A stretch of DNA of 64,000 nucleotides, taken from assembly GCF_028279465.1 (NCBI RefSeq), contig NZ_JANQNS010000008.1:186001-250000 (forward strand), given 5' to 3'. This DNA comes from Parasphingopyxis sp. (GTDB lineage Bacteria; Pseudomonadota; Alphaproteobacteria; Sphingomonadales; Sphingomonadaceae). How positions within the stretch are numbered: position 1 is the first letter of the stretch; each line of letters starts with the position of its first letter. The notes under the pieces were generated by a model. The model was not told the DNA's origin, did no database searches, and was given only the letters and a program-made list of their open reading frames with translations. Shown in pieces: positions 53,424-61,712 of the stretch. The position numbers were made by a program, and so were the translations under genes.

Positions 53424-54716
53424 TTATGCCAGCAACTCAGCCGCAATCTCCCGCACCCGCGCCTCATCGGGAAAATCTTCGGCGATCCAGGCCTCTTCGA
53501 TCTCGTGCAGCTTCGCCGCCACGGCTGGGCCTGCCTCCATGCCCATCTCGATCAGTTCGCCGCCCTTGATCGGCAACATCGTGGGTGGCGGGCTGGAGAC
53601 CAAATCCGCAAGGGCGTTGCCGGTGACGGTATCGTTGGTCGGGCAGAGCAGCAGCCGGTCGATCGCGCCGTCCATCGAATGGCGATAGGCGAGGGCGCGC
53701 GGTTCGGCCGTATCGCCGGGGATGCGCGCCGTAGCCGTGGCGAGCCGGGTGCGCTGGGCGCGCGAGAGTTTGAGGCGTGTAGCGATGGCGCGTGCTGTGT
53801 CGGGTTCGGGCGGCAGAAGGGCGGCGAACCGGCGGATGGGATCGGCGGCGATGACACCTCCCTTCCGCTCGTCCTGAGCCTGTCGAAGGGCGTGGTGCAC
53901 CCGCCCTTCGACAGGCTCAGGACGAGCGGATGTAGTATTTAGGCGCTCTTGAAATTTCTCCTCGCGGCGGATCAGCCGGGCCAGCGCATCGGCGCTCGCG
54001 ATCTCCGGCAGCACGGGCGCGAAAATGCCCTGGTCGATCATCAGCGCGACGGTCTCGGACGGATCGGGCAGGGCGAGCGTCTTCAAGAGCTCGTCCGCGA
54101 TGCGCTCGCGCGAGAGCGCCATCAGGCTGTTCGCATGTTTGGCGGCCGCCGCGAGGCCTTCGGCATCGGGCGCGCCACTGCCGAAGCGCGCATGGAAGCG
54201 GAAGAAACGCAATATCCGCAGATGGTCCTCGGCGATGCGTTCTGCCGGATCGCCGATAAAGCGCACGCGGTGGGCTTCGAGATCTGGCTTGCCGCCGAAA
54301 TAGTCGAAAATCTCGCCGGTCAGCGGATCGGCGGAGAGCGCGTTGATCGTGAAATCGCGGCGCGCGGCGTCTTCGCGCCAGTCTTCGCTATATTCGACCT
54401 CGGCGTGGCGGCCATCGGTCGCGACATCGCGGCGCAGGGTCGTCACCTCGATCGTGCGCTTTTCGGGCAGTATGGCGGTGATCGTGCCATGCTTGATCCC
54501 GGTCGGCACGGCCTTGAGGCCTGCTTGCTCGATCCGCCGCGCCGTCTCCTCGGGCGGGAAGACGGTCGCGCAGTCGACATCCTGCACATCGATCTTGAGC
54601 AGCGTATCGCGCACCGCCCCGCCGACATAACGCACCTTGCCCTCCGCTGCGTCGAGCGCTGCGAGCAGCGCCTCCATCCCCGGCCACTGCCGCCAAGGCG
54701 CGTCGGGCAGCGTCAT
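53424..54716 (-). CDS. cca: CCA tRNA nucleotidyltransferase with in-frame REP insertion
   Basis: Adds or repairs the 3' CCA of tRNAs. The 430-residue protein has the nucleotidyltransferase core GKVRYVGGAVRDTLLKIDVQDVD-like G-G-x-V-R-D and D-V-D pair (residues 26-50), RRDFTINALSADP, and the RNA-binding AEDHLRILRFFRFHARFG. Residues of about 263-284 (PEPVEGRVHHALRQAQDER) are not part of the fold: they are the translation of a 65-base palindrome at 53865-53929. The frame is kept, so the enzyme is probably active with an extra surface loop. The start was put at 54716. Upstream lies another repeat (54731-54837). Confidence 0.93.
   Translation of the reverse strand: MTLPDAPWRQWPGMEALLAALDAAEGKVRYVGGAVRDTLLKIDVQDVDCATVFPPEETARRIEQAGLKAVPTGIKHGTITAILPEKRTIEVTTLRRDVATDGRHAEVEYSEDWREDAARRDFTINALSADPLTGEIFDYFGGKPDLEAHRVRFIGDPAERIAEDHLRILRFFRFHARFGSGAPDAEGLAAAAKHANSLMALSRERIADELLKTLALPDPSETVALMIDQGIFAPVLPEIASADALARLIRREEKFQERLNTTSARPEPVEGRVHHALRQAQDERKGGVIAADPIRRFAALLPPEPDTARAIATRLKLSRAQRTRLATATARIPGDTAEPRALAYRHSMDGAIDRLLLCPTNDTVTGNALADLVSSPPPTMLPIKGGELIEMGMEAGPAVAAKLHEIEEAWIAEDFPDEARVREIAAELLA
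53865..53929. repeat. REP palindrome inserted inside the cca reading frame
   Basis: Two perfect 28-base inverted arms (53865-53892 and 53902-53929) around a 9-base loop, with the core CCTGAGCCTGTCGAAGG. The same core occurs at 61493-61608. Inside cca it encodes PVEGR on one arm and RQAQDER on the other. Confidence 0.93.
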
Positions 54717-54730
54717 CCCAAATCCTCCCC

Positions 54731-54837
54731 GGCTATTTCGGTGACAGTGCACTTAATTCCAGTCACGTCGTTTCGGCGGTAATGCACTGTTGCCGAATTA
54801 AGTGCACTGTCACCGAAATAGCTGTCACCGAAATAGC
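54731..54837. repeat. REP/BIME-like inverted repeat with a tandem duplication
   Basis: A perfect 28-base inverted repeat: 54732-54759 is the reverse complement of 54795-54822, with arms containing GTGACAGTGCACTTAATTC. The last 15 bases of the right arm (TGTCACCGAAATAGC) are duplicated in tandem at 54823-54837, ending right at the stop codon of the NUDIX gene. The middle holds a degenerate partial copy (GCACTGTTGCC). It resembles the substrate of REP-associated tyrosine transposases, none of which is in the window. Confidence 0.85.
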
Positions 54838-55440
54838 TCATGCCGCTGCCCGCAGCCGGCGCGAGAGGTTCATGATGATCGAGGCGGTCACGCCCCAGAT
54901 GCGGCGTTCTTCCCAATACATCTCGTAATAGCGGCGCATCCGGCCTTCCCATTCGATCTCGCGCTCGTCGTAATTGGCGGGATCGAACAGCGTATCGAAG
55001 GGCACTTCGAAGATCGCCGCGACTTCGCCTTCCTCGGGGGTGAGGTCGAGGCCCGGCGGGACGACGCCGATGACGGGTGTAATGTGGAACCCGGTACCGG
55101 TCAGGTAGAGATCGGTCGTGCCGACAAGCTCGACGCGTTCGCGGGACAGCGCAATTTCCTCTTCGGCCTCGCGGAGCGCGGCGGCGACCGGGCCGTCATC
55201 GTGCGGATCGACCTTGCCGCCGGGAAAGGCGACCTGGCCGGGATGGCTGGGCAGCGCGTCGGTGCGCTGAGTGAGGATGACGGTCGGGCTGTCGCGGTCG
55301 ACGACCGGGATCAGGACGGCGGCATCGACGGCATTGCCATTGGCAAGCAGCCGCTCGCCGCGGATGTCGGCGTCGAGCACGGGCACATCGAGCGCCAGCG
55401 ACTTTTCGAGCGTATCGCGCAGAGACGCGGCAAGGCTCAT
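54838..55440 (-). CDS. NUDIX hydrolase (CoA pyrophosphatase type)
   Basis: A 200-residue NUDIX enzyme. The CoA-pyrophosphatase signature LTQRTDALPSHPGQVAFPGG leads straight into a NUDIX box GGKVDPHDDGPVAAALREAEEEI (residues about 78-100) with the REAEEE metal site. The usual role is hydrolysis of CoA or its derivatives. Its start overlaps the upstream DUF1285 gene (ATGA), and its stop codon abuts the repeat at 54731-54837. Confidence 0.93.
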   Translation of the reverse strand: MSLAASLRDTLEKSLALDVPVLDADIRGERLLANGNAVDAAVLIPVVDRDSPTVILTQRTDALPSHPGQVAFPGGKVDPHDDGPVAAALREAEEEIALSRERVELVGTTDLYLTGTGFHITPVIGVVPPGLDLTPEEGEVAAIFEVPFDTLFDPANYDEREIEWEGRMRRYYEMYWEERRIWGVTASIIMNLSRRLRAAA

Positions 55441-56012
55441 GCGGCCATGCCCTCCGGCGCAAGTGGGAAAAATGTACCGTCGCTCGTGATCCCGACCGGG
55501 TCCTGTTCGAGCGCCGCGTCCATCAGCGCATAATAGACGGACCGGGCGAGCAGTGCCCAGAGATCGCCGCGCACATGGAGATAGGGGAGGGCGTTCTCGC
55601 CCGCGCCGCGCAGTTCGAGAGAATGTTCCGGACCGGCAACGATTATGTCGCCCGTGTTCAGCCGGAAAACGGTCCTTTGGGTGTAAACGGGATCGTCAAC
55701 GAGCTTCATCTCGACCGCGACAAACGGCGCGTCCTCGACTTCGATCGCGAGCTTCTCAATCGGCGTGACGAGCACATGCCCGCCGTCCGGTTCGCGGCGC
55801 AGGATGGTCGAAAACAGGCGGACGAGCGCCGGGCGCTCGATGGGATCGTCCTCATGATACCAAGTGCCATCGCGCGCGATGCGGATGTCGATCTTGCCCG
55901 CGCGTTCCGGATGCCATTTCTCGACGGGCGGCAGGCTGCGGTCCTCAGCCAGCTCGGCGATGGCGTCGAGCGAGAGCGTAGCGAGATTGTCGGGCGGAGC
56001 AGGGGACGGCAT
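55437..56012 (-). CDS. DUF1285 family protein
   Basis: A 191-residue protein with the family pattern RIARDGTWYHEDDPIERPALVRLFSTILRRE near residues 43-75 and VTPIEKLAIEVEDAPFVAVEM following. DUF1285 proteins have a split PH-like fold and no established reaction. The gene overlaps the NUDIX gene by four bases and both are in one minus-strand operon with the GNAT gene five bases upstream. Confidence 0.92.
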   Translation of the reverse strand: MPSPAPPDNLATLSLDAIAELAEDRSLPPVEKWHPERAGKIDIRIARDGTWYHEDDPIERPALVRLFSTILRREPDGGHVLVTPIEKLAIEVEDAPFVAVEMKLVDDPVYTQRTVFRLNTGDIIVAGPEHSLELRGAGENALPYLHVRGDLWALLARSVYYALMDAALEQDPVGITSDGTFFPLAPEGMAA

Positions 56013-56017
56013 GGACG

Positions 56018-56545
56018 CTAGTTAGGCAATCCCTCGCCCGAGCGCAAAAGAGCGGAGCCGAGCGTGCCGTCGGGCGGCCATTCGCTTGCCGACGCGGCGC
56101 GCAGCAGGATGCGATGCGGCTCGACCGGGCCGGGCAGCGCCCATTGCGCGGCCGGGCCGGAGCGGAAGCCGAAGGCCTCATAATATTCCGGGTCGCCGAT
56201 CATCATCGCCGAGAGTTTTGCGATGTCGAGCTTCTGGGCGACGACCCGCGTCATATGCTTGCCCACGCCCTGACCCTGCCGCTCCGGGTGCACAGCGACG
56301 GGACCGACCATCACGAGCGGGCGCGTGCCATTATCCGCTGTGCGCAATGTCACGGGCCAACTCTGCAGCGAGCCGATCAGCGCATCACCGTCCATCGCCA
56401 CGAACGAGAGTTCGTCGATGACCTCCGTCCCCGCACGTACCGCATAGGCCGTCCGCCCGTGTCGATCGGTACCGAACGCCAGATCGAGCAGCGCTTCGAT
56501 GGCGTCTGGCGAAACGGCGGAAAGGGGATGAAGGACAGTCACCAT
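56018..56545 (-). CDS. GNAT-family N-acetyltransferase
   Basis: A 175-residue acetyltransferase-fold protein. The acetyl-CoA binding region is MVGPVAVHPERQGQGVGKHM (R/Q-x-x-G-x-G/A) around residues 79-98, followed by MIGDPEYYEAFGF. It resembles the uncharacterised YhbS-like group. The acceptor is unknown. It is divergent from folB and first in the operon with DUF1285 and NUDIX genes. Confidence 0.9.
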   Translation of the reverse strand: MVTVLHPLSAVSPDAIEALLDLAFGTDRHGRTAYAVRAGTEVIDELSFVAMDGDALIGSLQSWPVTLRTADNGTRPLVMVGPVAVHPERQGQGVGKHMTRVVAQKLDIAKLSAMMIGDPEYYEAFGFRSGPAAQWALPGPVEPHRILLRAASASEWPPDGTLGSALLRSGEGLPN

Positions 56546-56618
56546 ATACCAAGGGCCATTTACGTTGAAGGCCGTGGCGATTAGCGGTTCGCGGGCAAAA
56601 GGAAAGTACGAATCATTT

Positions 56619-57014
56619 ATGACAGGTCACAGGACAGGGCAGATCGCTGACGCATTGCGGCTCGAAGTGCGCGATGTCGAGGTGATGATTCTTACCGGCA
56701 TCTACTCTGAAGAAACCAAATTGCCGCAGCCGCTCCGCATATCCGTCGCGGCCGACATGGAAGCGCAGGAGCATTTCGAGCCGGACACGCCGCTCTCGCG
56801 TTCGAAAAACTATATGGACCTCAAACATGCGATGACCGACGCGCTCCCCAAGGATCGGCATTTCACGCTGATCGAGGCGGTGGCCGATCATATCGCCGAC
56901 ACGATCTTTTTGCAGGATGATCGGGTCTTGCGGGTCACGATCGAGATCGTGAAACTCGCCATCTCTGAAAATGGCGAGGAGATCGGCATTACCATGACGC
57001 GGAACCGGCGATGA
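56619..57014 (+). CDS. folB: Dihydroneopterin aldolase
   Basis: A 131-residue enzyme of folate synthesis that splits dihydroneopterin to hydroxymethyl-dihydropterin and glycolaldehyde. The pattern is VEVMILTGIYSEETKLPQPL, a central DLKHAMTDAL and FTLIEAVADHIADTIF with the active-site Glu. The ATG at 56619 fits the family length; the upstream TTG extension is not needed. It overlaps the pteridine-reductase-like gene by four bases. Confidence 0.9.
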   Translation: MTGHRTGQIADALRLEVRDVEVMILTGIYSEETKLPQPLRISVAADMEAQEHFEPDTPLSRSKNYMDLKHAMTDALPKDRHFTLIEAVADHIADTIFLQDDRVLRVTIEIVKLAISENGEEIGITMTRNRR

Positions 57015-57766
57015 AACTGGCGCTCGTCACGGGCGGATGTCGCAGGCTCGGCGCGGCGATCTCCGCACGCCTGGCGCGCGAAGGCTATGCGCTCGCGCTT
57101 CATGCGTCTGAGAATCCCGAACCGGAACCGGACCTGCTGGCGGTCATCGAAGAAGCCGGCGTCCAGTGGCGCGGGATCACCGCCAATCTCTCCGATCCGC
57201 TCCAAACCGAAAATCTCGTCGATGCCGTGGCGGACGATTTCGGCGCGGCGCCGCGCCTGCTCGTCAACAGCGCGGCAAAATTCGGCGGCGATCGCCCCGA
57301 AACCGTCGACATGGATGCGCTGCTCTCGCATTATGCCGTGAACTGCGCGGCCCCGGCCATACTTGCAAAATCCTTCGCCGCCATACGGCGCAAGGGGCCG
57401 GCGGCAATCGTCAACATTCTCGATCAGCGACTGGCCCAGCCGCATAGCGATCAGTTCAGCTACACGCTATCCAAGCAGGCGTTAGCTGGGCTCACCGATA
57501 TTCTCGCGCGGGAGCTGGCGCCGACGATCCGAGTGAACGCGGTAGCGCCCGGCCTTACGATCCCGACAGCCGATTATGACGAGGCGATGCTGGAAAACAC
57601 GCGAAAAGAGATGCCACTCGAAACGCTGCCCGCACCGGCCCAGATTGCCGATGCCGTCGCCTGGCTGGCTCAAGCCGAAGTGGTGACGGGGCAGACGATA
57701 TTCGTCGACAGCGGCGCGCACCTTGTTTCGTTCGCGCGCGATTTCCCGCATCTATTTTCGGAATGA
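57011..57766 (+). CDS. SDR-family pteridine reductase-like protein (FolM/PTR1 type)
   Basis: A 251-residue short-chain reductase. The cofactor motif TGGCRRLG fits the TGxxxRxG version that distinguishes pteridine reductases and FolM from other SDRs. The catalytic Tyr and Lys occur in FSYTLSKQAL, and NSAAKFGGD replaces NNAG. It overlaps folB by four bases, so a role in reducing dihydropterin or dihydrofolate is likely. Confidence 0.85.
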   Translation: MKLALVTGGCRRLGAAISARLAREGYALALHASENPEPEPDLLAVIEEAGVQWRGITANLSDPLQTENLVDAVADDFGAAPRLLVNSAAKFGGDRPETVDMDALLSHYAVNCAAPAILAKSFAAIRRKGPAAIVNILDQRLAQPHSDQFSYTLSKQALAGLTDILARELAPTIRVNAVAPGLTIPTADYDEAMLENTRKEMPLETLPAPAQIADAVAWLAQAEVVTGQTIFVDSGAHLVSFARDFPHLFSE

Positions 57767-57793
57767 CCGGGCTTCGGCGGTGCTTCCCGACAC

Positions 57794-58627
57794 TTAGCTC
57801 CGATAGCGGGTGCATTCGCCCAAGTCGCGCATGACCATGGCGTAGTCCTGGCGCGCAATGGCGATTTGGTTGCGGTCGGTCGTTTCCATGCTGGCGTCGG
57901 GCAAGCGCTCGGGAAGGAAACAGGCCAGACGATACCATAGCAAGCTGTTCCGTTCAGGCGGCGGCGAGGCCCGGTCCACGATTTCGCTCATCGACACCAT
58001 CCAGCGCGGCTCCTGATTCGGGCGTCGCAAGATACTCAGCGAGACCGGGCGTCCATCGCTTGTCGCAAGGAATATCTGCGTCTCGCTCTCGCCCGGAAGT
58101 GTTCCGGGCACACTGAACGCGTTGCCGACACCGGTGACCGTGCCCGGCGCATCGTCCGATGCGGCCTCGGACAGCAATGCGCGAATCGTCTGCTCCCGGC
58201 TCTCAGTCCATTCGAGTTGCGCATCGGGTGCGATCAGCTGGAGCTCGCCCCGGCGACCGGGCACCGGTGCGGCGAGCAGGATCATCTGACGATCCCGAAT
58301 GCGTGGCCGTCTGCCATCGGCGTCGAGTGGCATGTCGACAAGATAGGTGACGCGGGCCGGCACGGCGTTGGCGCTGCGAATCAGCGTTTGCAATTCGGCC
58401 TCGACATAATAGCGGACATGGTTCGGCGGGAGGCCCGTCGCCCGCTCTTCGTCCACTCTGCGCGTGCGGTCGACCTGGGCCAGCGCGACAATCGGAGCGC
58501 CGAGCGCAAGGTCCGCGATGTCGGCGTAGCTCAACTCTCTTTGCGGCGTAAACTCTTGAGATTCCGCGCCGTCGACAGGTGCGAGGGTCGCGCAAAAAGC
58601 CATCAGCACAAGGGCGATTCTGGGCAC
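57794..58627 (-). CDS. Secreted protein of unknown function
   Basis: A 277-residue protein with a signal peptide (PRIALVLMAFCATLAPVDGAES). A GTG at 58627 is taken as the start because AAGGAGG lies six bases upstream. The ATG at 58648, seven codons earlier, would place that Shine-Dalgarno sequence inside the gene and has none of its own. The mature part has no recognised domain; conserved-looking stretches are SYADIADLALGAPIVALAQV and RYYVEAELQTLIRS. It lies between the folate genes and tonB. Confidence 0.75.
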   Translation of the reverse strand: MPRIALVLMAFCATLAPVDGAESQEFTPQRELSYADIADLALGAPIVALAQVDRTRRVDEERATGLPPNHVRYYVEAELQTLIRSANAVPARVTYLVDMPLDADGRRPRIRDRQMILLAAPVPGRRGELQLIAPDAQLEWTESREQTIRALLSEAASDDAPGTVTGVGNAFSVPGTLPGESETQIFLATSDGRPVSLSILRRPNQEPRWMVSMSEIVDRASPPPERNSLLWYRLACFLPERLPDASMETTDRNQIAIARQDYAMVMRDLGECTRYRS

Positions 58628-58835
58628 GAACTTCCTCCTTCGAAACATAATATCGACACTATGCTCTTGTGTCGTATCCGGCCAATAGGGTAACTGTTGC
58701 GTAACGCGATTGTCGATTGTAGGGAATCGCGGGTCGTCGCACAGCGATAATTTTGCATCGATGACGCGTCCTTCGCGATGCCAGATGAACTGGCGCTTTA
58801 TGGACACCGGGCTTTGGAGGGAGTTTCTTAGTTTA

Positions 58836-59480
58836 ATGGCCTATGCTGATCAGAAGATGAGCACACGAAGGCTGACGGCGATCGTCGCTGTTATCATCCT
58901 TCACGTGGCTCTCGCTTATGCGCTGGTTTCGGGTTTGGCCGTCAGGGTCGCCCAGGCGGTACAGGAAGACCTCACCGTTTTCGACGTTGAGGACGAGCCG
59001 CCGCCGCCCGAAGAAGAATTGCCGCCGCCGCCGCCGGAGCAGCCTTTGCCGCCGCCGCCGGTCGTCGTCACGCCGCCGCCACCTGTGGTCATCCAGAGAC
59101 CGACAGTCGCGCCGCGTCCGGTGGCGCCAGCACCAGCTCCGCCGCCACCGGCACCACCGCCACCGCCACCGCCGCCGCCCAGTCAGGCGCAGGCTGCACA
59201 ACCGCGTGGCAACCCTGGCCGCTGGGTGACGAACGCCGATTATCCGTCGGCGTCCATCCGGAACGAGGAGCAGGGAACCGCGAGTTTCCGTTTAACGGTC
59301 GGAACCAACGGCCGGGTCACGAATTGTCAGATAACATCGTCCACGGGCTATTCGAGGCTCGACAACGAAACGTGTCGGCAATTGCAGCGCAGGGCGCGTT
59401 TCAGACCAGCGCTCGACGATGCCGGGAACCCAACGACCGGTACCTATTCCAGCAGTATCCGTTGGGAAATTCCAGGTTAG
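58836..59480 (+). CDS. tonB: Energy transducer TonB
   Basis: A 214-residue periplasm-spanning protein. One N-terminal membrane helix (LTAIVAVIILHVALAYALV) is followed by a very long proline-rich arm (about residues 58-125, repeated Pro-Pro with Glu then with Val/Ala) and a C-terminal TonB domain (YPSASIRNEEQGTASFRLTV, SRLDNETCRQLQRRARFRPA). It transmits the proton-motive force to the TonB-dependent receptors. The start was put at the ATG at 58836; 58857 is possible. It heads the exbB-exbD-exbD cluster. Confidence 0.95.
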   Translation: MAYADQKMSTRRLTAIVAVIILHVALAYALVSGLAVRVAQAVQEDLTVFDVEDEPPPPEEELPPPPPEQPLPPPPVVVTPPPPVVIQRPTVAPRPVAPAPAPPPPAPPPPPPPPPSQAQAAQPRGNPGRWVTNADYPSASIRNEEQGTASFRLTVGTNGRVTNCQITSSTGYSRLDNETCRQLQRRARFRPALDDAGNPTTGTYSSSIRWEIPG

Positions 59481-59541
59481 TTTTTTCGAGCGTTTGCGTT
59501 CGATCCAATTGCAGCAAGTTTATTTGAGAGGAATGTAAATC

Positions 59542-60312
59542 ATGTCTACTGAAGCAGCTGAAGCACCGGCGGAAAATCCCTACGGTCTCCGTGCGGCGCT
59601 TGAAGAAGGCGGCATCGTGGCCCAGGCGACTTTTGGTATCCTGGTGCTTATGTCGGCCGTTTCCTGGTACATCCTGTTCACCAAATGGTTTGAGCAGCAG
59701 AAAATCCTGAAACAGGGCCAGCGCGCCCGCGAAAACTTCTGGCGGTCCAACAGCCTGCGCGAAGGCGCGGCGAAGCTGGAAAAGAACAGTGCCTATCGCC
59801 AGATCGTCGAGGACGGTATCGAAGCCCGCGAAACGCATGACAAGCTGACCGATCCGGTCGAAGCGCATGAGTGGACCGTCAACGCGCTCCAGCGTTCGGT
59901 CGGTTCGGTGGCCTCGAAACTGACAGAAGGTCTCGCCATTCTCGCGACCGTCGGTTCCACGGCGCCGTTTATCGGCCTGTTCGGCACGGTGGTCGGTATC
60001 TATCGCGCGCTGGTGAAGATCGGTGCTGCCGGTCAGGCGTCTATTGACGCGGTTGCCGGTCCGGTTGGCGAGGCTCTCATCATGACCGCGCTTGGTCTGA
60101 TCGTGGCCGTCCCGGCGGTTATGGCGTACAACTGGATGGTCCGTCGCAACAAGACGGTGGTCGAGGAGTTGCAGAAATTCTCAAACGAAATCCACGGCTA
60201 TATCGTCTCCGATGGTAAGGTGCGTCCGTCGCTTACTTCTGCCTCCGCTTCGGCGGCGAAGAAGCCGGCTGCCGCAGCGACAACGGCTGCAAAGCCCGCG
60301 ACGAAGTCGTAA
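59542..60312 (+). CDS. exbB: Biopolymer transport protein ExbB (MotA/TolQ/ExbB family)
   Basis: A 256-residue proton-channel subunit. Three membrane helices are visible (VAQATFGILVLMSAVSWYIL; ATVGSTAPFIGLFGTVVGIY; ALIMTALGLIVAVPAVMAYN) with the family segment GSTAPFIGLFGTVVGIYRAL. A low-complexity Ala/Lys tail ends the protein. It drives TonB with the two ExbD proteins. GAGAGGAATG-type ribosome binding site precedes the ATG. Confidence 0.96.
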   Translation: MSTEAAEAPAENPYGLRAALEEGGIVAQATFGILVLMSAVSWYILFTKWFEQQKILKQGQRARENFWRSNSLREGAAKLEKNSAYRQIVEDGIEARETHDKLTDPVEAHEWTVNALQRSVGSVASKLTEGLAILATVGSTAPFIGLFGTVVGIYRALVKIGAAGQASIDAVAGPVGEALIMTALGLIVAVPAVMAYNWMVRRNKTVVEELQKFSNEIHGYIVSDGKVRPSLTSASASAAKKPAAAATTAAKPATKS

Positions 60313-60319
60313 TGGTCTG

Positions 60320-60356
60320 CAAGAGCGGAAGCGGCCTGTCGCTGCTTCCGCTCTTG
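60320..60356 (+). terminator. Strong hairpin between exbB and exbD
   Basis: CAAGAGCGGAAGC (60320-60332) and GCTTCCGCTCTTG (60344-60356) pair perfectly over 13 bp, eight bases after the exbB stop. No uridine run follows. It is probably a stability or partial-attenuation element that sets ExbB in excess over ExbD, matching the known stoichiometry of the complex. Confidence 0.7.
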
Positions 60357-60420
60357 GCTGACAACAGAACATGGCGCGGAAGCGTCGGTTTTGATTATAG
60401 CTTAGGATAGGATTGATTCC

Positions 60421-60912
60421 ATGGGTATGAGTGTCGGAACCGGCGAAGGGGAAGAAGAAGAAACCATGTCCGAGATCAACGTCGTCCCGCTGACGGACGT
60501 CATGTTGGTCTTGCTCATCATCTTCCTGATCGCGGTGCCCGTTGTGATCCAGACGGTCGAGGTCAACCTGCCATCCGTTCGGTTGCTGCCGACGACGACG
60601 AAGCCGGAAAATGTTTCGCTCTCAATCCGCGCGGCTGATGACGGCACGTGCGAAGTGTTTTGGGGTATGACGCCTGTGAGTTCGAACGAGATGCTGACGC
60701 GCGCCGTCCAGCATATCGAGGACGAGATTGAGCGGTTCGGCGGTGCGGAAAATATGACCGAAGACGATCTTCCCGAGGTGCACATTCGCGGTGACGTTAA
60801 CACACCGTGGCGCTGCATCGGTGGTCCGATTTTTGTGATGCAGCAGGCGGGTTTCACCCGTGTGGGCTTCATTTCCGAACCGGCGCCGGGTCAAGGCATT
60901 CAGCGCCTCTAG
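60421..60912 (+). CDS. exbD: Biopolymer transport protein ExbD (first copy)
   Basis: A 163-residue single-helix protein. An N-terminal cytoplasmic stretch (SEINVVPLTDVMLVLLIIFL) carries the conserved Asp at the start of the membrane helix that forms part of the proton path. The periplasmic domain contains NVSLSIRAADDGTCEVFWG. It pairs with ExbB. The sequence differs from the second ExbD. Confidence 0.95.
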   Translation: MGMSVGTGEGEEEETMSEINVVPLTDVMLVLLIIFLIAVPVVIQTVEVNLPSVRLLPTTTKPENVSLSIRAADDGTCEVFWGMTPVSSNEMLTRAVQHIEDEIERFGGAENMTEDDLPEVHIRGDVNTPWRCIGGPIFVMQQAGFTRVGFISEPAPGQGIQRL

Positions 60913-60939
60913 GCCAGACGATTTTAGGAGTAGTATGAA

Positions 60940-61374
60940 ATGGGTGGAAGAGTAGGGCCTGCTGGCGGCGAAGACGATCCGATGATCGACATCAACACGA
61001 CGCCGTTGATCGACGTCTTGTTGGTGCTCCTCATCATGTTCATCATCACCATTCCGATTCAGACGCACGCGGTTAAGATCGACCTTCCGGTCTCGGACGA
61101 TAGCGATCCGCCGGAAGACGCGATCGATCCGATCAAAAACGAAGTCTATATTTCGCCGACGGATCAGATTCTTTGGAACGGCGAACCGGTGGCGCGTCAG
61201 ACGCTGCGCCAGTACCTGGATATCACGGTGACGATGAACCCGGTTCCCGAGCTCCACATGTTCCCGGATGCGCAGGCGCGCTATAACACGGTCGACGAGA
61301 TACTTGCGATCACCAAGCGTGCGCAGGTCACCAATATGGGTTTTATCGGCAACGATCAGTATCGCACCTGGTAG
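60940..61374 (+). CDS. exbD: Biopolymer transport protein ExbD (second copy)
   Basis: A 144-residue ExbD homologue. It has the same DINTTPLIDVLLVLLIMFII helix with its conserved Asp and a periplasmic domain ending QVTNMGFIGNDQYRTW. It starts 27 bases after the first exbD. Two different ExbD copies in one operon are common in sphingomonads and xanthomonads; the second may serve a subset of receptors. A clear terminator follows. Confidence 0.95.
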   Translation: MGGRVGPAGGEDDPMIDINTTPLIDVLLVLLIMFIITIPIQTHAVKIDLPVSDDSDPPEDAIDPIKNEVYISPTDQILWNGEPVARQTLRQYLDITVTMNPVPELHMFPDAQARYNTVDEILAITKRAQVTNMGFIGNDQYRTW

Positions 61375-61394
61375 GGCCGATACCTCTCGAATAG

Positions 61395-61437
61395 AAAAGG
61401 GCGGTGCGCATGATGCGCGCCGCCCTTTCTCTTTTTT
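61395..61437 (+). terminator. Rho-independent terminator of the tonB-exbBDD operon
   Basis: AAAAGGGCGG and CCGCCCTTT pair around an inner GCGCATGATGCGC hairpin, followed by TCTCTTTTTT. The stem is long and GC-rich, with the expected uridine run. Confidence 0.92.
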
Positions 61438-61492
61438 GCGGTCATTCTTCCGCAGAGATATTCAGCACAGCAGTCTTACAAGAACCGTTATT

Positions 61493-61608
61493 CCTGAGCC
61501 TGTCGAAGGGCGTCTATCGGCGGAGGCGGATCGGGTGAAACATTCCCCGAATGTTTCAGGATCTTCCGGGGGACGATCCGACCCGACCGCTCCTTCGACA
61601 GGCTCAGG
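61493..61608. repeat. REP-like pair with nested hairpin
   Basis: CCTGAGCCTGTCGAAGG (61493-61509) and its exact inverse (61592-61608) flank about 80 bases that contain GAAACATTC-ccc-GAATGTTTC (61537-61557). The core is the same as in the cca insertion. It occupies most of the gap between exbD and the ABC transporter gene, in which no gene was seen. Confidence 0.88.
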
Positions 61609-61712
61609 ACTAACGGGAGATGCATCACCAAGTGAGAATCATCTTGTCTCTTCGAGCAGAGACGAGCGCATGACTGTCTCTTGCCTGATGATGTCGTCCG
61701 CGGTCCCTTAAC

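Noticed and set aside
58833-59201. Arginine-rich antisense ORF over tonB
   Set aside because: It is the mirror of the proline-rich tonB arm and has no start signals.
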